A DNA stretch of 64,000 nt from Schistocerca nitens (GCF_023898315.1 NC_064621.1:121654561-121718560); one strand, 5' to 3'. Positions 33,130 through 46,100 are shown, counted from the stretch's first letter. The notes: generated from the sequence alone by a model not told the origin. Numbers and translations: made by a program.

Positions 33130-35930
33130 TAAATTTCTTATCCTAAAAACATCATTCTCCCCTTTTTGGGATTTATACTTCATGAATACTATAGTGTAAC
33201 TACTGGCATGTAACCTTACAGACTAGTACATATAAATTCGTGAGATTACTTACAACAACATTCTCATTATAGCTACTATTTACATTTTTACATCTGTGCA
33301 ATTGTGCATATGCGATGGATATATTATTTTCTATACATAGGCAAAAAAATGGGTTCCTACTGCAAATGTTTCTTAATGACTCTGTGACAATACAGTCCTT
33401 TGAGGTTCCCTGTACTGATATCTTCTATCACATAACATCCGTCATGTGGAATTGGGATTATTTTAAATGATCCTTCGTACAGTAATTGCCATTTTCTATT
33501 CTTCCTTCTGATTAGTGATACCTTAGGATGCGTTCTTAGCAATACCAATTAATGGACACGGTATTGCTGTTTATTAGTAAGTTTTTTTTTATCAGATTTT
33601 GCCTTGCGGAGTTCTGCTTGACGATTTATATTCTGTAATGCCATATGCAGTTTCTCCTGATGTGTTATTTTTTCTTCTTGGATCTTCAGTGTGGGATTAG
33701 CCCATTCATTTACTTCGTTGTTCTGTTCGTTCATGAGTTCACACGGTGTAAAACCGATTGATGTGTGTGGTAAATTATTGTAGGTTTCCATTAAACTGTT
33801 TAGGTATTCTACCCACTTAGTGCGCTTAATGTGAACGTAAGTTTGGATGAACCGGTTTGGGTCTCTAAAAGTTCCCTGTACCGGATAACTGCTGAGAGAG
33901 AACCATGAAATCAAGATATGTTTAATGTTATGTTCTTTCATAAGGTCCTTCCACGTCTCGCCAGTAAAATATGTAGCATTACCAGTTATTATAGTAGATG
34001 GGCATCCAACAAACTTGATATAATCATTTGTTAAGCTTTTCCTAATATTGCTGGCAATTGACGTTCGAAGTGGGTACATTTTTATATATTTAGTAAACAA
34101 ATCATACACTGCTAGGATATATTTTAACCCCTCTCTAGCAGTTGATAGGGGTCCTTCAATGTCGCTAGCTGCGATCTGTCGCGGACATCATGCAATAATG
34201 GGATATAATTAAGTGTCCCTGCAGACATTGCTCTGTTTCACTTTCTGGCATATCTTACATGTTCTTATAAGTGCTTGTATTTTCCTTTTTAAATTGGGAT
34301 AGTAAGAATACTGATTAATCTTCATTGCGCATTTGATAATACCGAAATGCCCCCATGCACGATGTGTTAACCAAATTAGGTCTTCAAGCTGGTCTGACAG
34401 AATACACACTCGCCAATTACTGATAGGAGTGTCTGATTTGTAAAACTGAATATCGTTGTGCTTCACAGAAAATACTGGTGGAAAGCACTGTCACTTTGCT
34501 GACGCAAGATGTCTTTGATGTTCTTCTACATCGGATCATTTTCTTGGCATTGCTTCAGTTTTTTTCCACAAAGCTAGATATTTTTTTCTATTAGTTTTGT
34601 CTTTTACCAGCAAGATCTTATATTCTGTGGAGTTTTCAACTAAGGTTGCAAACTCTGGTAAACCTTGTGGTAGCCTGGATAATGCGTCGGCAGCTACATT
34701 ATCAGGTCCATCATCATGCCTGATTTCGAAGTCATATTCTTGTAGAGCTAGAGTCCACCGAGCTAAACGTCCATGCAGTAACTCGCAAGTTAGCACAAAA
34801 CTCAAAGCCTGATGACCACACAGGACGTTAACATGCTTCCCACATACGTAGCACCTGAATTTTTTAAAAGCAAATACTACATTGAGTGCCTCAAGTTCGG
34901 TCACTGTGTAGGAGCGTTCACATTTGGTTAGTATTCTACTGGCAAATCCGATCATTTTGACTTCCAGTTTATCGTTTATCTGTTCAGTTTGAAACAGGAA
35001 TTCCATAATTTGAGGCATCTGATGCAATGAAGAAATCCCTTGACATATCTGGCTGATGGAGAATCGGTGCATTAATGGGTGCCTCCTTGATATTGTCAAA
35101 GTCTTCCCTGCACTGCGATGTCCAGCACCATTGTGCATTTTTCTTTAACAGGCTCAGTAACGCTTCACTGTTAAGCTGCTGAATCGTCAGGAATGTTCGT
35201 AAAAAGGATGCTAACTCAATGAAACTTTTGAGTTGTTTTTTCATCCGTGGGTACGGAAAATACGTAATTGCTTCCATGTTGCTTGGATCTGGTGTTATCC
35301 CTTGAGGCGATATTATGTGACCCAAGAATTTTATTTCTCGTGGAGTAAAACGGATTTTTTAAAAAATTTACCGTTACTCCTCTTGCTAGAAACTTACCTA
35401 GCACATTCTGTATTAATTCAAGGTGTTCTTCCCAGGTATTTGTCGCTCGCAAAAGGTCATCCGCTTATGCTGTGACCTGATCTAATAGCTGGGGCCCTAG
35501 CACGTTATCTAAGGCTGCTATGAACATACCAGCACTAATATTCAAGTCCAGAGAAGAATGAATTGGTAGCTTCGGGCTCCAAACAAAAACACAGTATAAT
35601 CTTGTTGATGTCTCGTGCGTCGGGAACTAAACGTATACTTTTATCTGCCTTGGTTATGGCCAGCAGAGTGCTACTATATGGTGAATTTGATGTTTCAATA
35701 ATTCCTCAGTCCAGCATTTTTCGGATTTCCTTCATTACTTCATTTTTCTTTGTCCAGGTGACCGAGTATGAAGCTCTGCAATAGGTCTTATGGGGATAGG
35801 CCTTCATATCATAAACATAATCTTTTATGATACCTGGTCGATCAATCTTGGTATCTGGTATCTGGATAACAATTTTATTAATTGTTCAGCCTGTGAAGCG
35901 TCAATGCAAAATGCGTCTTTCACCACGATA
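33130..35930 (-). mobile_element. Inner LTR element, pol (gypsy-like, fossil)
   Basis: On the minus strand, from high to low coordinates, there is a decayed reverse transcriptase (ISAGMFIAALDNV-type and LLRATNTWEEHLELIQNVLG blocks, then MGHIISPQGITPDP). An RNase H region follows (FIASDAS, FASRILTKCERSYTVTELEA), then LARWTLALQEYDFEIRHDDG and ADALSRLPQGLP. The integrase zinc-binding part (HRAWGHFGIIKC, CKICQKVK) is next, and after it the integrase core and a C-terminal part near 33.4-33.5 kb. The order RT-RH-IN marks a Ty3/gypsy-type element. It is broken in several places and old. A Tc1-like element lies at its upstream end. Confidence 0.82.
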
Positions 35931-36920
35931 GGGGTCAATTATTCTTCCTCCCATAATGCCGTACCATATATTAACCCGCCAAGGTCGCTGATGTTCCACT
36001 TGCCGCAGCCATCATGGATTTTCCGTTGCCCAATAGTGCATATTATGCCGGTTTACATTACCGCTGTTGGTGAATGACGCTTCGTCGCTAAATAGAACGC
36101 GTGCAAAAAATCTGTCATCGTCCCGTAATTTCTCTTGTGCCCAGTGGCAGAACTGTACACGACGTTCAAAATCGTCGCCATGCAATTCCTAGTGCATAGA
36201 AATATGGTACGGGTGCAATCGATGTTGATGTAGCATTCTCAACACCGACGTTTTTGAGATTCCCGATTCTCGCGCAGATTGTCTGCTACTGACGTGCGGA
36301 TTAGCCGCGACAGCAGCTAAAGCACCTACTTGGGCATCATCATTTGTTGCAGGTCGTGATTGACGTTTCACACGTGGCTGAACACTTTCTGTTTCCTTAA
36401 ATAACGCAACTATCCGGCGAACGGTCCGGACACTTGAGTGATGTCGTCCAGGATACCGAACAGCATACATAGTACACGCCCATTGGGCATTTCGATCACA
36501 ATAGCCATACATCAACACGATATTCACCTTTTCCGCATATGATAAACGATCCATTTTAACACGGGTAATGTATCACGAAGCAAATACCGTCCGCACTGGC
36601 GGAATGTTACGTGACACCACGTACTTATACGTTTGTCACTATTACAGCGCCATCTATCACAAAGCGAAAAAAGTGGTCCAACTAAAACATTCATATTTCT
36701 TTACGTACTACACGAATATGTAATAAAAAATGGGGGTTGCTATTAAAAAAAACGCAGTAGATATCCGTTTGACCTATGGCAGCGCCATCTAGCGGGCCAA
36801 CCATAGCGCCATCTGGTTTCCCCCTTCAAGCTAGACAAGTTTCGTTCTTTGTAGTTTTTTCGTTTGATGCTTATTTTGTTAGATATTTGGCCCGGTCACT
36901 ATCAATGGACCACCCTGTAT
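35930..36920 (-). pseudogene. Tc1/mariner-like transposase with DUF4817 helix-turn-helix, truncated
   Basis: The minus-strand frame 36554-36189 gives an N-terminal DNA-binding region (MDRLSYAEKVNIVLMYGYCD, RNAQWACTMYAVRYPGRHH, SVRTVRRIVALFKETESVQP) and a second helix-turn-helix (SRQSARESGISKTSVLRMLH). After a stop following SMH, it goes on to about 35.93 kb with the start of the DDE core (DDRFFARVLFSDEASFTNSG, where SDEASF carries the first acid). The rest of the core is absent. Upstream (36.56-36.92 kb) is the untranslated end, closing at ATGGACCACCCTGTATG. It lies between gag and pol of the inner LTR element. Confidence 0.78.
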
Positions 36921-36924
36921 GCTT

Positions 36925-37031
36925 CTGCGGTATATACAATCTTCTTGAGTCGACGCTGACCAGAACTGATCGGGAAACGCCTTCTCAAATTCGTTAAATG
37001 ATTTGCATGTTTCTGCTGCGTTCAGCGCCCA
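36925..37031 (-). mobile_element. Inner LTR element, gag remnant left of the 2-kb TIR element (fossil)
   Basis: A short minus-strand stretch reads like the middle of an arthropod gag (CKSFNEFEKAFP). The gag coding region continues on the other side of the 37032-39090 insertion. The assignment is by position and wording only. Confidence 0.45.
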
Positions 37032-39090
37032 CCCAGATAGCACAGTAAGCCGGTTTAAACTTGTTTCCAGATGTGAAGTTCAAGTTTATAAGCTTGATCA
37101 AAGCTGGAATATTCCGGCCTGTTAGTTGGATTCAAGCTTGAAACAAACATCAAAGTTGGCAGAGTTCAAGCTATATTTCAAGCTTGACTTATCAAGTTTG
37201 GCTCCAGCTGTATCTACACACGTGGAATACAGCCTGGTATTTACAGCTTGTTTTAAGCTACATGATTATTAATCTGAATTTATTGAACCTAATTAATTAA
37301 ATAAATGTCATAATGGAAATGGTGTGAAAAAAAATTATCAAGACATGTATGTTTAAAAAAATTTATTTTCGAAGTGTTTAAAATTGTTTTAATTTAAAAT
37401 TTAATTATTCTGAAGCCCCTCCGGCCCCAGCGCACAGACCAGAGCAGGATCAAATATCGCTGACTTCTGCTGGTATAATGCTCCTGTAACAGGTAAAAGA
37501 AAATGTTAGCCATACCTAAACATAAAAAATGTAAAACGTTGAAACTGATCAACCTAAATATAATTTATGCCCCAGATTAGCAAAATAACTTCAAACTCAC
37601 TGATGTAGTAAGAATCATTAACTAGTATAAACGTCACTGAGTAAGCAGCTGCTTTTGGTGACTTCATTCCAAACAGTTTTTAAAGTAATTTGAAATAACT
37701 TTTTGTTTGAAATTTTGAAAGTAAAGATGACATTTGGATAATTTTGCGATGACTTCATGAAGAAGCCACACATCACTATTTCTAACAGTTTCAGGACCAT
37801 TTAATCTGAATTATAAAGAAGCAATTACTTGAAATCATATACACCTCATACTGTAAGCTTATAAGGAAACTACCGTTTAGAAAAATGTAGACGTTTTATT
37901 CTATCCACAATTATATTTTGGTGAGTAAAACTGAATCAAAATGAAATAAAAGATGAAATCGAAATGAATCTAAGAAATTACCAGTTCAGTGGAACTGAAA
38001 TGTAAAAGAACAAAAAATGTTCTCCTTGTCATATTTTAATATTGCATTTTATTAGATTTCAGCCACATTACAAATAGCCTAACAATAAAAGTAAGAAATA
38101 CCAGTAGGCCTTGCAGTATTATTTCACCTAGGAAACAACAAAATTAAGAGCAATTGAAGACCAGTCAAAGCTACGTAAATAAAAAAGACTGACACCTATG
38201 TAGTGACTGGTTCTTGATGCACTTTTCCCATTCACCATGTCATTACTATTTGTATTAGCAAAGAAACTTTTCACACTTCATGATTATTCATTCATGGTGT
38301 GACACACGCAAGTATTTACAAGTAAACAAATGTAATAGGGCGATATATATGAAAAGGCGAGATTTTAAAAAGGTAAAATAACATTAAGTTTTAATTTATT
38401 GGTGCCACGTACTAGAGAGCTAGTTTAAAACGACCTCTTTTTGCTGAACAACTTGTAATATGTTTTCTTAGCTGGTAATCCATTTCACTTTCATTCAGGT
38501 TCAATTTTTCTACGTAAAAGAATATGATATTTCTTTACGTTACGTAATAATATTTAACATTTGTAGTATTAACGTACCACTAGAGAAAAAATGCACCAGC
38601 GTACCTGTAATACACTATATATCTTCTTCAGACCCAGTGTAGCAGTAAGGCAGGGGACGCCACACACTTTCCGAAATATTTTCCAGTATAAAACAAACTT
38701 CACAACAGTCAACAATCATCAACCCACGTCACAAAAATAAAATGGCCGTAAACCTAGCAGAGTCAGTGCAACTGCAAGGCTTATAAACGCTTGTGGCGCT
38801 TCCCGTGGACGTCTATGGAAGTTATGCTGCGCGCGCATCTGCTGTACAGCCTTCCAGGGAAATTACAGTTTATTTCAAGCTTGGGAAAATTATTTTAATT
38901 CAAGCTAAATTTTTACAGCTTGATGTAAACTGTGTAACAGGTTGATTTTTCAATCTTGAATTTTCAATTGAACCTAAACTCAATATCCACCTTGAAATAA
39001 GCTGTGTAACGGGTTGATTTTTCAATCTTGAATTTTCAACTGAACCTAAACTTAATATCCATCTTGAAATAAGCTTGAGTGCTAGCTGGG
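37032..39090. mobile_element. Non-autonomous 2-kb TIR element in gag
   Basis: The ends are short imperfect inverted repeats (CCCAGATAGCACAG at the left, and the inverse of CCCAGCTAGCACTC at the right). Subterminal zones on both sides are rich in the palindrome-like words TTCAAGCTTGAA and CAAGCTTGA. The interior is A/T-rich with no coding frame above 60 codons of note. The right subterminal zone holds two 72-bp tandem units. It interrupts the inner element's gag. The superfamily is not determined and the target duplication is unclear. Confidence 0.6.
38931..39074. repeat. Two tandem 72-bp units
   Basis: Units 38931-39002 and 39003-39074 start TGTGTAACAGGTTGATTTTT and TGTGTAACGGGTTGATTTTT and differ at only a few bases. 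They lie in the right subterminal zone of the 2-kb TIR element, where transposase-binding repeats are often found. Confidence 0.85.
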
Positions 39091-40255
39091 CAGAGCGATG
39101 CGTCACCGGAACTGTGTGAAACCACAAACTAAATTTTCTGCTCCTCCGTCCAGGACTTCGGAAGAACACTTCTAAGGTTTCTAATAAAAACTACGTGATG
39201 AATATTCTTTTTACTCTCCTCGTTGAATACTTGGAATTGACGGTGGTTAATTAAGCTCTCTTCATGCCGTAAGGTACTTGAGTGCATGGAATTGTCATTA
39301 CAGGCGGTGTACTGACTGTGTTACAAGTACACTCTGCTTCATAATTCTGGTTTCTTGGTGAAACAGATTGCTGAGGGAATACGGACTGATTACCGAAACT
39401 TGGTCTTTTATCCACTGCAATAGAGGTTGTCGGCAAATTTTCACTGCTCCCTTGCCTGTCAGTACCAGCGTCCTCGTTGCTGTGTGCTGACATTGTTTCA
39501 AAATTGTGCTTTTCAATGTTCAATGCCTTGGCTGCTTCCATTCAGACTTGTTTCTGTACTTTTGGGGGATGTCATTCTGTATTGACTCTACAGTAGTAGT
39601 CAAAGCTTTGAACTGGGTTTCTAACTTATTTACTTCGATTTGAAGGTTATTCACTTGAGTTGGTGTGTTTGACAACGGTTCAATACTAGTCTTTATTCCA
39701 CTGATTTCTTTGTTGAAATGGGTCGTAACTGCTTTATCACGATCGACTAATACCTGATTAATTCTCTGGGCAATTTCCTTATGTAGTTCTATCAAAATAT
39801 TGTTTATTTATTCCATTAATTTCCTATCACACTCTTGTTCCCCGAGCTCGCGTTGCCGTTCACACGCCTGCTCCCTTCGCTCGGGTTGCTGTTCTTTTGT
39901 AGCCTTCTCTTGTCTACGCTCGCATTCCTGTTCCATGATATTGAACTTTTCAAATAATAATGCTAGCATTTTATCATCCGGTAGTGGCATATGTTGAGAA
40001 TTGCTAGTTTATGCCCCTTGTCCGGTTGAAATATTATCATTACTTCTAAAGGTTTTACTGCAGGAATGTCCGTTTGTGTCGACAACCCCTCAGTTTCTTT
40101 TCGCTTGGAGTATCAGGTAATAAATTGGAATCATCAATATGTACATTCTCAAGTACTTGCACTTTAGTGTGCGAAGGAGGGTCTGATGCCATTTCTGCAT
40201 CAGCATGCTCATTCGACTTTACTTGCTTCTTTGGTCTAACCATGTTTGACATTTG
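39091..40255 (-). mobile_element. Inner LTR element, gag N-terminal part (fossil)
   Basis: Minus-strand frames give a start at MSNMVRPKKQ, then an Asp/Ser/Pro linker and a Gln/Glu/Arg coiled stretch (QECERRQEKATKEQQPERRE). A helical region with heptad-like Leu/Val follows (INQVLVDRDKAVTTHFNKEI), and then a polar region. This composition suits the N-terminal part of a gypsy-type gag. It begins about 500 nt inside the 5' LTR, after the primer-binding site. It is broken. Confidence 0.6.
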
Positions 40256-40268
40256 ACACTAATATTGT

Positions 40269-40271
<3 letters not shown>

Positions 40272-40316
<45 letters not shown>
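40272..40316. repeat. (TA)n microsatellite
   Basis: About 22 AT/TA units between the primer-binding site and gag of the inner LTR element. Confidence 0.95.
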
Positions 40317-40318
<2 letters not shown>

Positions 40319-40763
40319 TGACAATAACAATATTTCCCAAAAAATACGTTACAGCTAACACATATACAAATAACACTAGTTAAATGGGTGAAATGTGTGC
40401 ACAAAATATCTACAAGACAAATATACTTGAAAATATTGCACTCGCAGTCGCAATACTGAAGCACTGCTACTTAAGGCTGTTGTCACTCTACCTGAACTGC
40501 TGCTAATTTTTAACACCGCACATGCAATGACAAATAAGAACAATCGCTCGTACATTTTCTCAGCCGTCGATCGATAGCACAGCTTAACTGTCCTTAGTGG
40601 TTTCTCGCAACATTTCAGATGACATACACATACATACGGTAATTTCTCCCGAGTCGGATTCTCAATGATACATGAAAAGAAAAGAAAATAAATATTAATA
40701 TTTTGTTATGGTACAGTACACATGTAAAGAATTACAATATTATAATAAATGCTGTGTATTGTG

Positions 40764-40781
40764 GCCCCACGTTGGGCGCCA
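40764..40781 (-). promoter_or_regulatory. tRNA-Lys primer-binding site of the inner LTR element
   Basis: On the minus strand the 18 bases TGGCGCCCAACGTGGGGC lie one base inside the 5' LTR edge (TGTTCTCCACA-type end on that strand). They match the 3' end of tRNA-Lys (the Lys-1,2 type used by several retroviruses and gypsy-group elements). The site fixes the element's orientation as minus and the inner edge of its 5' LTR. Confidence 0.85.
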
Positions 40782-40782
40782 A

Positions 40783-42180
40783 TGTGGAGAACTGTTAAGA
40801 TTGCGGTATTTTACAAATCGTGGGCAGGACTGCAACAAAACAGATTACTTACTATTAGCGTAACATGAGGTTTCATTTAATTGCTGCCTGTCCCGGCTAA
40901 AGATAGTTATTCTGTTAAAGATATCTCCATCTGGGAACGTGTATCACTGTTGTCTCTGAAGCAGTGTAAATGGCACTAACTTCATGCACAAGAGTGATCC
41001 CGTGTAATTTACTCAAGTGTTATTCAAGGTGGCAAAGTTTTTCCTTAAACAAAATGAACTATTTTTACACACAGAATCACACGCGCACAACACTAATGTA
41101 TTCTTTCTTTGCAAAAATATTTCCTAAAAGTTCTTACGAAATAATCAGGGTTCATACGTTAGCAGAGAACAATTTTATCATGTTCAAATGGTTCAAATGG
41201 CTCTGAGCACTATGGGACTTAACATCTATGGTCATTAGTCCCCTAGAACTTAGAACTACTTAAACCTACCTAACCTAAGGACAGCACACAACACCCAGCC
41301 ATCACGAGGCAGAGAAAATCCCTGACCCCGCCGGGAATCGAACCCGGGAACCCGGGCGTGGGAAGCGAGAACGCTACCGCACGACCACGAGATGCGGGCT
41401 CAATTTTATCATGTATCATTTTATCATGTATCTTTAAAGATTACTCACAATCTAGGTCGAATTTATTACTTCTGAGTGGGTTCTGGAGCACCAATACACA
41501 AGTATTATCGTAAAAATTGACTATCAAGATTCATGTTTGTATAGTAGTTTGATTTAAAACTGCCGCTGCAATATTTCAATAAGATGGTGGCTAACGTAAG
41601 ACAATCACTTATCGAATCTGGTTCATGCATTGTTTTACTATCAACAAATAATATATATTAAATCTTTTCTGTACCTTAGCTATATACATTAACATTTAAA
41701 AGTATTTCTCCCTGTTAATTACTTATTATTCAGCATTTACCAATAATCCGCGCTAATGGCTGCGCTCCTTTGTGGCTGATCAGTAAACTTAACATTTATA
41801 TATGATGAAAATTACAATTAAATAAAACTCCAACAAGAAGACTGCTTTCAATGACAGCTAAACTCTATTTTTCATTAATAAATTAGCTCAAAATACAGTT
41901 TTTCACCGACCTCTGTGCTACAAGACGTCAATCACGTCCGATCATTACAACAGTTCGAACAAGAAGAAGAAGAAGGATTTTTCTAGAAGAATCATAGATA
42001 ACGAAAGAAGGAGATTTCCACTGTCGTTTTCCATGAGTATTGTCTGAGATATATTTTTTTACAGAAAATTAAATTATTTTACTGACAGTAATTATTTTAG
42101 TATTGATGAAGTCAATTTTTATTAATATCATGAGAATATTCACTCACATTTCACACACAGTGCTGTCATGAATATCGCTC
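40783..42180 (-). repeat. Inner LTR element, 5' LTR
   Basis: This is the partner of the 25733-28450 LTR. It begins (on +) TGTGGAGAACTGTTAAGATT and is collinear with the other copy to about GCTGTCATGAATATCGC. It lacks the SINE and mariner of the other LTR but has its own SINE at 41184-41400. The outer end is placed only to within some tens of bases, and no target duplication could be recognised. Confidence 0.75.
41184..41400 (-). mobile_element. tRNA-derived SINE inside the 5' LTR
   Basis: The reverse complement has CTCGTGGTCGTGCGGTAGCG (box A) and CCCGGGTTCGATTCCCGGCG (box B), then GGTGTTGTGTGCTGTCCTTA, AGTTCTAAGTTCTAGGGGAC and the tail AAGTCCCATAGTGCTCAGAG with a repeated TTTGAACCATTTGAAC end. 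A 14-bp duplication CAATTTTATCATGT flanks it (41170-41183 and 41401-41414). The other LTR has an uninterrupted site near 26.33 kb. Confidence 0.92.
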
Positions 42181-42229
42181 TGAATAAAATATAGTCGTGG
42201 ATATTACACCCCGTGGTACATGGCAGATT

Positions 42230-42962
42230 TTAACAGGGAAGGTAAAATTACTGAAAGCAAAGAGTGCGCCTGTAACTAATTCTTCGAGCCTCTGTAGTAA
42301 GAATGAGAGTAACAAAGCTAACATCCATGATAAAATAACGGAATCTGCTTATCTCAGTTCAGAATAACAACAAAAGTTAAGAAACATACTTTGGGAATAG
42401 TTACATGGATTTGACGAGAAACTAAGTGTAATAAATATGTATGTGTACCACACGGATGTTTTCTCACACTGACATATTTTGCCAAAAATCCTGTTCCGTT
42501 CTGCAGCTTTTGACCAAGAGATAAAACGAATGGTTTGTTACAATGTCACTGAATCATCTCATTCACCTTACTGTAGTCTATTATTAGCAGTAGATACACA
42601 TAATTGCCTGTTTCGCGTAGGCCTAAATGCATGTGATATTAGCAAAATAATTTTACCAGTTCACACACAACCCAAAAGTTGCAAATGTTGCAGAAATTCC
42701 GTGGTGTGAAAGTTTTAACTAGCGCTGACCTCAGATATCCTATTGGCAGGACTTACTGTTCAAAGAATCTGGGAATTATACAGCTTTTGTTCATCCTGGT
42801 AGAAGCTGTTGGGACTCGATGTAAGTTCCGGAATGTTCATTGCTGCTCTAGATACAGTTCTGGGACGTGACCTGCTGCATAATGTAACGCTGTATGTAGA
42901 CAACATTTTAATTGTTACTGCTACGTGGGAGGAACATCTTGATTTACTTGACAGAACATTAT
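42230..42962 (+). mobile_element. Outer gypsy-like LTR element, reverse-transcriptase part (fossil)
   Basis: Plus-strand frames give gypsy-type RT blocks: DQEIKRMVCYNVTESSHSPY, CSLLLAVD, then VLTSADL, VSSGMFIAALDTVLGRDLL, HNVTLYVDNILI and ATWEEHLDLLDRTLSG, where YVDN stands at the catalytic position. The wording is related to the inner element's pol but from another subfamily. It is cut at 42962 by a TIR element, and pol goes on at 54300. It is old and broken. Confidence 0.75.
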
Positions 42963-43139
42963 CAGGGTTGCCACAAGTTTCCCCAAGTGAAATTCCCTGC
43001 TATTTCTCTGATTTTCAGACACGTTTTAACATTTTTTTGCCTGACAAATTCTGAGACTGATCGATTGAGAGGGTTTACGGGGCCAAACGGTGACATCATC
43101 AGGCTTGCGATTATAAAGTTACTCACAGAAGAAAGAGAG

Positions 43140-46100
43140 CCAGCTAAAAGTGGATGGATCCAGTCAGGTGAGTCAAACTGTAAAACAAGGAAGTTAAGCC
43201 ATAAAATGTTAGATTAAATCTAAAAACTGATCTATCCACGGGGGAGTTATCATAGGGCCCCAGACTGAGAAAACGTGAAGGGAGGCCCAAACCACCACCA
43301 CCCTGCCTCCGCTCCAGGAGTAAAGCAAACCCCTGTATCTGGAAATAACCACTTTCACAGAGGAAACTGAGGACCAGTTCAACCATCCATGAATTATCTG
43401 CTAACATTAAAATTAAGGAAGACTATACTTATCACGAAGGGGACATTCTACCAATTTGTGAGATATCGTCAGTCTGGTTCCATAACTATATTGTGGTGAT
43501 GGTTCGTTATACAGGAGGACATAATGGATGAGCCTGGTATGACCAATGCATAGACGGTATTAAGCAGTGGATTCCTTCTGAGAGGAGTGGAAGGAAGAGA
43601 ACCAAAGTGCAGCAGTGGACACCTTCCGAGAGGAGCAGCAGGCAGAGCACGAAAGCATAGTAGTCTCCTTGATTGTGTGGAGTTTATTAATGAGAGCAGT
43701 AGCACACCAGATGTCTTTCCACTTTCGGGCAAAATGAGATTTGACATAGATCTGTATATCTGCAGCTGGAGTCACGAAAGGGAATGGAGTGTATCACCTT
43801 ATCTAGCCAAACAATCAGCTCATCCATTGCCTGGGATACCCACGTGGCTTGGGACTCAGAGAAAGACAGCTGAGCAGGTGGCATGGCCAAGGAAGGAGAG
43901 AAGGTCATGGACAGCAGATACCAAAGGATGACGAGAGTAGCAGGCTGCTCAGTGAGTCTGTACATATGAAAACAATGTGGAGGGAGGCCTGAGTAACAAA
44001 ATGGAGGGTTCTGGTAATGGCTAGCAGCTCTGCTATGAACATGCTACACGATTCCGACAATAAATGGTGTTCTAAACCAGCAGGAGACGTGAAAGCGTAT
44101 CCCGCTTTATCTATTGTCTTAGAACCATCAGTGTAGAAGGTGGTAGCTCCCTCGAACTCTGCAAGGATGGAATGTACAAGACGCCGGAAGAACACAGGGG
44201 CAACAGAGACCTTAGTACTCTGGAATAGGTCGGTCCTAATCCATGGTCTAGGCACCATCCAAGGGGACATGTGAGAGGAAATACATGAGGCGCATTTCAG
44301 TGTCAGGTTATGACAGAGGGAAGTGAAACGCATTCCAACCGGCAATCCCACACATGGGCAGTGATCAGGAGGGAGACATCCCTCACTTGCAAAGACGACA
44401 GGTACACGGGATGGTCAGGGAATCTGTGAATGGCGATTGCATAAGAAACAGAGAGTTGGCTGCATCGTATTTGTAGAGGGGGAATCTCCGCTTCTGTGAG
44501 GAGACTGTTAATGGGACTAGTGCGAAAGGCGCCAATAGCCAGAAGCACCCCACAATAGTGAACAGGATCAAGTATTTTCAGAGCAGAAGGAGCTGCTGAG
44601 CCATAAACCTGACTTCCATAATCTAGTCTGAACAAGACCAGAGCACTGTAAAGATGGAGAAGAGTAGCATGGTTTGCACCCTGAGATGTATGGGCCCAGA
44701 GGCAGAGAGTATTAAGCTTCCGCATGCATGTAGTCTTCAGGCGGCAAATATGGGGCAGGTAGACAGCCACGTCAGCTTTCCATTAAAAAAAGGCCCAAGG
44801 AACAGGACTGTGCTGTAACATCTAGGAGCTGGTCACCTAAATAAAGTTCTGGATCAGGGTGTACTATGAATTGACAACGAAAAGGCATTACCCGCATTTT
44901 GGAGAGAGAAAATTGGAAGCCATGGGAGACAGCGTATGCAGAGGCCCATCGGATGGCCCCTTGGAGCTGGCACTCAGCAGACGCTATCGAAAGGGAGCTG
45001 CACCAGACGCAAAAATCGTCAACATACAACGCTGGGGTAACCTGAGGGCCAACAGAGGTTACAAGACCATTGATGGCTATGACGAAGAGTGTGATGAAAC
45101 CCTGTAGGATACCATTCTCCTGAATTCGAAGGCTGCTGAGTGAAGTGCCAACTGGAACCCAGAAGAGCCAGTGGGATAAAAAAATCGCGAATAAAAATCT
45201 GAAGGGGGCCGCGAAAGCCCCATGGTCACTAAAATGTGATGGCGCCAAGCCATGTCGTATGCTTTATGTAGGTCAAAGAAGACTGCAACAGGGTACCAAC
45301 AGTTAGTAAAAGCCAGTCGGATTGCAGTTTCGAATCTGAGTGAATGGTCATTTGGAGATCGTCCTTTCCAGAAGCCGCCCTGATATGAGGACAAAAGGCC
45401 CTGAGATTCGAGAACCCAGCATAAATGAAAGCTAACCATCCTCTCAAGTAGTTTAAAAAGTACGTTCGTCAGGCTAATTGGGCAGTAGCTGTCAAGAGAC
45501 GTTGGGTTCTTCCCAGTCTTAAGGACTTACTTACTTACTTACTCACTGGTTATACTGGACTCGAGAGTCCATTACCGCAGCAACGTATTTTCGCCATCTG
45601 TCCCTGTCTTGGGCTATTTCCTTCTATTCACCTTCAATACCTAGGCTCCTCAAATCAGCCTTCACATTTTCCTCCCATCTATGCCTCGGTCTCCCCACAG
45701 GTCGTTTTCCTTCTAGGTGCCCTACCAGTACTCCATTTGAGCTACGTGACCCGCCCATCGCAGCCTACGTGATTTAATAACACTGATTATGTCAGGGCTT
45801 GAATAGAGTTCGTGAACCTCTTCGTTATGCACTTTTCGCCACTCTCCGCTAATGTCATCCCTTTTGCTCCGAAAATTTTCCTCAAAATTTTGTTTCCAAA
45901 TACTCGAAACGGCTTTTCATTTTCCACAGTGAGAGACCAAGTCTCACACCCATACAGCATAACTGGTAGAATAATAGTTTTGTATATTCTAATCTTTAAA
46001 TTCCTGTACAATATCTGTGATGAAAGTAATCTATTCAGTGAGAAGTAGCACGCATTTCCCGACCATAATCTCTTCTTCAGTTCGGATTCAATCTTATTTC

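Noticed and set aside
40272-40316. A replication origin or promoter in the TA run
   Set aside because: It is a plain microsatellite within a fossil element, with no supporting signals.
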